Origin: Aphelocoma coerulescens | Taxonomy: Eukaryota > Chordata > Aves > Passeriformes > Corvidae | Direction: 5' to 3' | DNA length: 64,000 nt | NCBI RefSeq assembly: GCF_041296385.1 | Contig: NC_091016.1 | Location: forward strand, 13,245,497-13,309,496 | Part shown: positions 57,220 through 64,000 of the stretch, one piece after another | Layout of the letters: the number at the start of each line of letters is the position of its first letter | How positions within the stretch are numbered: position 1 is the first letter of the stretch | Notes under the pieces: model-generated | Told to the model about the DNA's origin: nothing | Seen by the model: only the letters and a program-made list of their open reading frames with translations | Databases searched by the model: none | Position numbers and translations under genes: made by a program

Positions 57220-57967
57220 TTTTAAAGTGCTGTTGTTGCAGAAGCACAGTCTGCTCCAGTTTGGGGCAGAGGTGGCATTTGGAAATGCGAGTAAAAAATT
57301 CGGTACACCTGGATACGGCCAGTGAGGTAAAAACAATGCCTAGTGTCCACAGCAAAGGCACTGATGGAGAAGTAAAGCCATTTATAATCACTTCAGTGAA
57401 GTGAAAAATAGAGGTCACTGGAGGTGCACATCCATTCTTTTTTTAACAAAACAATGCTGATTTTCACAATATTTATTGTCAGAAGCATTTCTAACAGAAA
57501 CACTCCCATCTGCGTGCAGGCCCTCAGGTTTACAACAGAGGTAAGAGACAACGACTGTGGGAATTAAATCTGGAGCAAGCCATTTTTCTTCCACTTTCTC
57601 ACTGAATTAACCATTGCCCCACCTAAGACACTCCGTTCCTTGCAGCTCCATCAGCACTTCAGGGCTAAAGCAATTAAGGGGTGGGAGTGTCTCGTCAGTC
57701 TTATCTTTAGGTAAATCACTTTACCTCTCAGTTTTTGTATGGCACCCTGCTCCACGCTTATCTGTGGACTTGCAGGCTCTGGGGCTCTCTCCCACTGCAG
57801 GGCAGGATGTACAGCATCAACTCCAGGCACATCCCCAGAGGGCTGAGGCTTGCAGCAACGCTGGCAGACAAATAACAGGGCCAGGGTCGGAGAGCTGCTG
57901 CAAGCAGCTGGTCCCAAAGCTAATGCATTATGTTTTTCAAATTTATTATTATTTGTAGTATTTACCA
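57220..57967. other. Intergenic or intronic DNA, nothing recognised
   Basis: About 750 bases between the candidate exon and the CR1 fragment. I see no gene, RNA or repeat in it. Confidence 0.5.
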
Positions 57968-58456
57968 TGTCCAGTCCTGGGCTCTTCAGTACAAGAGACA
58001 TGGAAATCCTGGTCCAGCTCCTGGTCCAGCAGAAACAAAGTTGATCAAGGGACTGGAGCACCTCCCTTCTGAGGAAAGGCTGAGGGAGCTGGGCCTGTTC
58101 AGGCTGGAGAAGAGACACTGAGAGGGAACCTCATCCATGTCTGTCAGTGTCTGCAGGGAGGGCTCAGAGGATGGACCAGGCTCTGCTTGGCGGTGCCGGG
58201 CAATGGGACAAGAGGCAGCGGGCAGGAACTGAGGCACGGGAAGTTCCACCTGACCATGAGGAAGAGGTTCCTCACTGTGCAGTGACTGCACACGGAACAG
58301 ATTGCCCAGAGAGGTTGTGGAGTCTCCCTTGTTGGAGATATTCCAGAAGAATCCAGACACACTCCTGTGCCACGTGCTCTAGGACAACCCTGCCCGAGCA
58401 GGGAGGTTGGATCACATCACTGTGGTCCCCTCCAATCTGACCCAGTCTGATTCTGT
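57968..58456 (+). mobile_element. CR1 LINE 3'-end fragment, sense
   Basis: About 490 bases match the CR1 3' end. The tail of the reverse-transcriptase frame is visible as LIKGLEHLPSEERLRELGLF and RLEKR. It is followed by the characteristic non-coding end and terminates in GATTCTGT, a version of the CR1 terminal 8-bp motif. A short deletion near 58030 removes part of the usual sequence before GATCAAGGGACTGGAGCACC and shifts the frame. It is 5'-truncated and inactive. Confidence 0.92.
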
Positions 58457-61400
58457 AGCTCATCAAAATGCAGATACAGTAATTCATTTGAACCTGGGGA
58501 TGGTGCTTAACATTTGGCCACAGAACCAAAGGCATTTTACTTTTTCTTGACAAGCTTGTCTGTTCATAATTTTCCAATCCCATTTCTAAACCTCAGTGCG
58601 AATGAGGCTCTTGCTAAAGGTGTCTTACTTGCAGCTGTGTCATGCCCAGGTCACATGGGCTGAAAAACTGGGTAAGAGAAAGGAAATTCTTATTACCTCT
58701 ATGCAGCTCCTTTAGAGGCTTCACAGAATTGCATTTGCTGTGTCTGACAAGGTGAGTGGGCTGCCAGTGGTCAAAAACAAGTTGATGGGAAGTGGATGGG
58801 AAGTGTCCTGGCAAAGGGAAAGCACCCCTTCTCATCTGACCGTGCTGGAGGGTGCATGGTGTGGCACTGAAGAGCCATGTACTCTGCTGACCTCTCTCCT
58901 CACACTCTGCAGAGCTGAAAGCCTACAGACCCTTTTTTAGAGTCAAATCAGTACATACGGATTCCCCTTGCCACAAGGGACAGCCAGGACACTTCAGTAT
59001 TGCATCCTTCTCAACTTGGATATGCTCTAGCCCTGCCTTGAAAACTGCACGGTCACCCTGGAAATGTGGGATAAGCCAGTAAAATTTCAGGATGCCTCTG
59101 GAAAGCTGTTTCAAAAGCAGGTCAGAAGCAACAGCCTGCACACGAAAATTTTTATTTATTCCCCAGTTCCTACTTCTTCAGTTTTGGAGAGGCACATTCA
59201 TAAACCATAAAAGCAAATTATCCTTTCACCAAAGATCCAGCCTTGACCTTTCCGCAGCACAATTAAAATGTGAAAGCACTTTTGCTGTATGACTGAAATT
59301 GTTCCTTTCATTTACATGCCATTTTCTGCCAGCAGCAGAAAGGTGGTCATGACTCACAATAAATGTCTGGTTGCTCTCCTACAATAAAATCCTGATTTTA
59401 AGGGACTTGCAACTTGAGCTGGACAAACACCTCATAAGATGTAACTCTTGAATTCAGCATCCCTGTCCACATGCAGCTTTGTTTCCTCCAATTTTTGTGT
59501 GTGAAATTTTCTCACCGGGGGTTTCCTAGAAGTAAATCTTGTTCTCATGGACCACACGAAAGCATCCCTGCTACAAGTACCTGCCACATTTGACAGAGGA
59601 ATGTGCTTGTTTCATTGCTGTAATTTATGGTATTTTTGCCAGTGCTACAGTTATGCCACTCCATTCCTAAGCAGGAAAAACCACACAGGCTCTGCCTTGG
59701 ATGGGCTGCAGTCAGAGGACAGCCGGTAATGCTGAGGTGCTGCAGGTGGCACACATGGCTGGGGAAGTTTGCACACAAGCACCCATTAGGCATTTCAGAG
59801 GTCTACATAAAAGTTCTGCTAATTTCTACAAAAAAAACCCCATCTTTAAACTGCAGTTCAGACTTTGGACTTAAGAGTGAAGTGCTCACCATTGTGTTTT
59901 AATTTAGTAAATGTCATGTGGTTTCTGGTAGTGGAATAATACAAGCAATTCAGTGTGTTATGCATTCATGGATTAGGTTGGAAATGTTTGTAAACCAGGC
60001 AATAAAGCTGCATGAGCAGAAGTATTGACAAGATATTAGTGAACTAATTTGAGTTTTAAAATGATGGGAGAAGTTGGTGTTTGGCAGTGCTGTACAGGGA
60101 CACAGACACTGGACAGCTGAAAACATTATAACCAATAGAAGCAACATGGTCCAAGGTGAAGAGCATCTTACAAATGGGTATAAATGGCATGAATTAGGAA
60201 TAAAACATCACAGATTTTTTTGCCTTTAGGTAATGGAGGGTCTGTTTTCTTGCAACAAGAGCTCTAGATCTTTGCTCCTGGTCATTTGGGAAGCAAAGGG
60301 ATTGGGAATGTGATGCTAAATTGCCAAAGAACACACATGAGCCTGATTATGTGGTGGTAGTAGTAACATTAAACTTAAATCTCAGTCCTTCAAACTACAC
60401 AATTATATTGTATGTCCTGTAATAAACCCAGTATTGTCCATGTAACTATTTAGAAAGATGAATGTCTTTTAAAAAAAGTAAGCATATTACACTGGTATAC
60501 CTTTGTTCCCTGATCTACTTTACAGCTGGCAACAGAGAAAGAATCAGAAGTACCCAATATCTACATGAAATGTATTAAAATGGCAACTATCTCTGTTTCA
60601 GCACACAGTATTGTTATTTCTTTGCTAAATACAGATGGTCTCCTAGAATCTAAAGACTCATTGCAGCTGGACAATGTTTATAGGCCTATGGCAGAGGATG
60701 GTTTTCAAAGGAATTTAAATATTGCAGGGAGTGGTTTTATATTCCAGGGCCCCAAGTTTGTTTTGTGATAGCGGTTTAGTTTCACTGTTGCTCAAGAAAG
60801 GAGCCCTCTGTTCAAGAGGGAAATGCAGAAGGTGTGAAGTGAACAAATAAAATGTTCAATTTTCCATCCCTAGCAGAGCAGAGGAGTAGGAATCAGCACG
60901 GCAGAAAAAGAGACAAAACTGGATAAACAGCAGAGATACAAATCCTGAACAAATCAGACATGTAATACTGGTTTGCATTCCCAGAACATAAATTAACACC
61001 TCGTAAGATGACTGTGTTTTTGAGATAAAATTTTGCTTTCCATGAATACCCTCTAAAACAGGCTTTAAAATCTTTCCATAAACATTTCAAGCCACTAGTC
61101 GCACTGAAGGGAATGTTTTCAAAAAGCAAATACAGCTGAAGGAAAGTCACAGCTTTTATTCACTTAAAAGTGAGTATCTGCAGGTCTTTAAAGGTATTCC
61201 CCAAGGTCAATAACTAACTAAACAATCTTATTTTGTAAACATCTGTGGTGCAGTAAAAAAAACAGGCTCCAAGGTCTTTGTGCAAAACTATCAACAAGAT
61301 CATCTCAATTGTGCTCAGAAGAACAAACGTTTCTAGCAATTGTTCTCCTCAACATGATACACACTTTCTGGTGCTCCCTAGAGGTAGCTGAAAGTGAAGC

Positions 61401-63540
61401 TTATGTCACCAGGGCACCTACACGGGATCAAAGGTTTCTGACTGCTTGGGATATGCATGGATGTGAGCAGGGAGGGATCAGGCCCCTCTTGCCAGACCCT
61501 GAATTGATTCAGGCTTTGAAACTTCAAACCCATGAGCTTCAGGGGAATTGCTCCCTGCTTACAAGGGTGGAAGAGCTGCATCAAGCCCCTGGGACCTACC
61601 CCAGCTACAGGCACACTGCACCTCCAGCAGGCCTGGCTGCCCGAGCTTCTTTTAAGTCTGGATTTTGTGGTTTGGTTCTCTCAGGTAAAGCCAGAGCCAA
61701 GCCCACGATACACTTCCTGCAGTTTTGCCCCACACACAAATTACAGGGGGACAGCTGCTGGATCTCCGAGCCGGGACACCAACTACCCCTGCTGAGCTGA
61801 TCCTTGTCCTGGTTTAACTGTGAGCACTCCTGAAGCTGTTTGGTAGAAACGCTGTAACTTCTAAGCCCAGTCTAACTGAGGAGTAGCTTAGCTCAGATCA
61901 GCTGAAGCAAACACAATCTTTTCTCTTGTAGCTGTGAAATTGAGACTTTAAAAGTAAAAGCCTTCATACAATTGCTGCCCTGCCAGCGCTGGCCCTGAAA
62001 AACCCTGCTGTATGTCGGGAAAACTGCAGTGCTGTGATGATATGAAATATTCCCTCGGCTGCTGTCTCTGGAAGTGTGGGCAAAGCCCCCGTGGAAGGCT
62101 GTACAGAGGCACAGGATGATTGCTTATAGACTTCCACCAGCCAGAAACAATCGTGCCCAAACTCACGAGCTCAATTTCTGTCTCAATTCTGTCAGATTAT
62201 TGCTGTTAAGGAAGGCACAGCTACAAAAAGTCTGCCCTGAGATTCCCACCCTTCTCATTTCTTTGAAGAGGTGTGTGTGTATATATATATATTCATCTAT
62301 CATTGAATGGTGAATACTCTGTTCATTCTGTTTGCCACAATGCACAGGACCTGATGCAAAGCCCTCTTTAGTGCAGCGGTCAGAAGTCTCTAAGCATGAA
62401 TCAGTGTGACCACTGCCAAAAGCTGCAGAACCTTGCACGTATTTTAACCCCTTGCTAATGGCGGGGGGGGAAAAAAAAGATGACAGATCCTAAATTCTCG
62501 GCTTTTGCTATCAATTCAAAGATGGAAGTCACTTATAAACATCCTTCATTATTCCCGATGATTAGCTGAAAAGAAAACCTTACCCCCACTGTCTTTTTTT
62601 CTTCCTTTTTTTATTCCAACAGGATGGTCTTAAAGGTCTTATTTTCCTCTCCTTTCATATTAGAGCAATTTGAGTACTGTCCATCCTGGATTTCTTGCAA
62701 GACACTATGATAAGGCTGGCAGAATGGGGCCTTAGAGGCTAAGACACAAATCTGAGAACCCTTTTTTTTTTGGTGTATGATTTGACAATTCCTGCTTCAA
62801 ATGAAGAACTGTGAAATCTCCCCTCCAACTCCCCTGGATTTCAATAAAAGCAAGCAGGAAAAAAACTGTAATTAGTCCCACCATTTCTAAAGTGAAAAAC
62901 ACGAACAAATTATTGCAGGTTACTATTTTTCTACTCTTGAATTACCATGAATGTCAAAGTAAGAAAAAAAAAAAATCTCTATTTATAGCAGTCCATTGAT
63001 AGAACAAGTTTTTAAAGCAAACAAGATTGTATTTTTCCAGCCTGTGAAAACACCAATGTAGTCCCTTATTCTGTTATCTTATTATCTCACAGAAGTCTAT
63101 CACCTGTTTTATGCTTTTACTGCAAAAAACAGGTCTTAGTGTAAGAGTTTGTACATAGAGATGAACAGGTAAAACACAATTTGAGTATCTCATTTTCCTT
63201 CACGGGGATTAAAATTTTGGTACGGTTCCAGTATTTGCTGGAAACTCCTACTGGGCATTACTTCCTCACCGTACCCAAAATAAATTCCTCCAAACTTAAT
63301 CATTTGTGATAACAGCGTTGCTTTTTTACGCCACTGACGCTGCTCGTACCTGTCAATTCCCCCCAGCAGCAGGAGAGAGGAATTGCACTGCCAATGCTAT
63401 TATTGCTCTCACTTTTTCATTCACCGGGTCAAATTTTGATATCGTGCCGGATCCTGGGATGTGCTTTGTTCTCTAAAATTCTGTCAGAATTAATAAACAA
63501 CCAAGACCGTGAGCCGAGAGACCTGTCAAATACATGCAAC
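58457..63540. other. Intergenic or intronic DNA, no gene recognised
   Basis: About 5 kb, A/T-rich from about 59800 to 63300. The compound repeat (GT)5(AT)6 lies at 62271-62292. If SERTAD2 transcription starts at the 56.5 kb candidate promoter this would be its intron; otherwise it is intergenic. Confidence 0.55.
62271..62292 (+). repeat. Compound (GT)5(AT)6 microsatellite
   Basis: Five GT units followed directly by six AT units. Confidence 0.9.
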
Positions 63541-64000
63541 CCCCAACCTCCCACTTCCAGACCCCGGTGCCCCGGGGGAGGCCGAGCCCCCTCCCCAGGC
63601 TTTTCACCGCCGCCAGCAGAGCCTCCCCGGCTTTCCCCGGACCAGGCCCCGGCTCCGCTCTCCTTCCTCCCGCGGGAAACGACCTTGGCGGCGCCAGGGC
63701 CAGCCCCGATCCGCCCCGGCCACCTCCCGCTCCGCAGGCGGCTCCGGGGCGAGCCCTTCCCCTCCCCGGGGTCTCGGAGGCGCCGGCCCCGCCTCGCTCG
63801 CCGAGGTTCCGCCGCCCGCGGCCGCCGCCCCCGCTCCCTGCGTGACCATCTCCCCGCCGCGCCCCCGCGCGCTTCCCATTGGGCGCCCGCGCCGCCCATC
63901 AATCCGGTCCTCGGTGCTGATTGGTCGCAGGCCAGGCCGGCGGGCAGGTCCCGCCCCCGGGGCTCCCCCCGGCCCTCCCCGGCACTTGGCGGCGGAGTGT
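63541..64000. promoter_or_regulatory. CpG island, probable SERTAD2 promoter (cut by window edge)
   Basis: Dense G+C with many CpG begins abruptly after A/T-rich DNA and continues to the last base. Two inverted CCAAT boxes (ATTGG at 63878-63882 and GATTGG at 63919-63924) lie in its right part, and no TATA box is seen. Together this suggests a housekeeping-type promoter whose first exon lies at or beyond the edge. In vertebrates SERTAD2 is the divergent neighbour of SLC1A4, so it is the likely owner. That assignment is by known gene order only. Long GC-rich open frames here are compositional. Confidence 0.6.

Noticed and set aside
61309..61800. 163-codon plus-strand open frame
   Set aside because: Composition and residue pattern look random, with no known family or gene context.
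63429..63902. 157-codon minus-strand open frame in the right-hand CpG island
   Set aside because: It is rich in Gly, Arg and Ala as expected of GC-rich DNA read by chance, and does not match SERTAD2.

Overview
The window looks like bird nuclear DNA, probably from a songbird. Three fragments of the avian CR1 LINE family and one endogenous-retrovirus-type solo LTR are visible. The single recognisable protein gene has short avian-style introns and a CpG-island first exon. The passerine assignment is an inference from LTR and CR1 style, not a measured result.

Left part (1 to about 16.6 kb): the 5' half of SLC1A4 (ASCT1, a neutral amino acid transporter) lies on the minus strand and runs off the left edge. 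Four coding exons can be placed to the base: exon 1 at 15799-16325, exon 2 at 6470-6512, exon 3 at 5275-5337 and exon 4 at 47-213. Each is bounded by GT/AG splice signals, and together they encode residues 1 to about 267 of the transporter in one frame. Exon 1 sits in a CpG island with GC boxes and a strong G-quadruplex-type G-run cluster just upstream. A purine/pyrimidine strand-asymmetric tract lies about 100 bp inside intron 1.

16.57-17.74 kb: directly upstream of the SLC1A4 promoter is a decayed minisatellite with a period of about 31 bp. A solo LTR of 465 bp (16930-17394) is inserted into it, flanked by a 4-bp target-site duplication. The LTR's CCAAT and TATA motifs point toward SLC1A4.

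17.7-56 kb: I find no convincing protein-coding gene. The region holds unique intergenic DNA, two antisense CR1 fragments (about 40.13-40.49 kb and 50.03-50.32 kb), microsatellites, homopolymers and a few short structural oddities.

56.2-57.2 kb: a moderately CpG-rich segment carries an inverted CCAAT box, a TATA-like box and a downstream consensus splice donor on the plus strand. This may be an unassigned promoter and first exon. A sense CR1 3' end follows at about 57.97-58.46 kb.

63.5-64.0 kb: a second dense CpG island with inverted CCAAT boxes begins and is cut by the window edge. In vertebrates SERTAD2 lies head-to-head with SLC1A4, so this island (and perhaps the 56.4 kb promoter) probably belongs to SERTAD2. 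That rests on known gene order only; no SERTAD2 coding sequence is inside the window. I found no evidence of a novel multi-gene system. The most interesting material is regulatory: the LTR/minisatellite upstream of SLC1A4 and the unassigned promoter at 56.5 kb.
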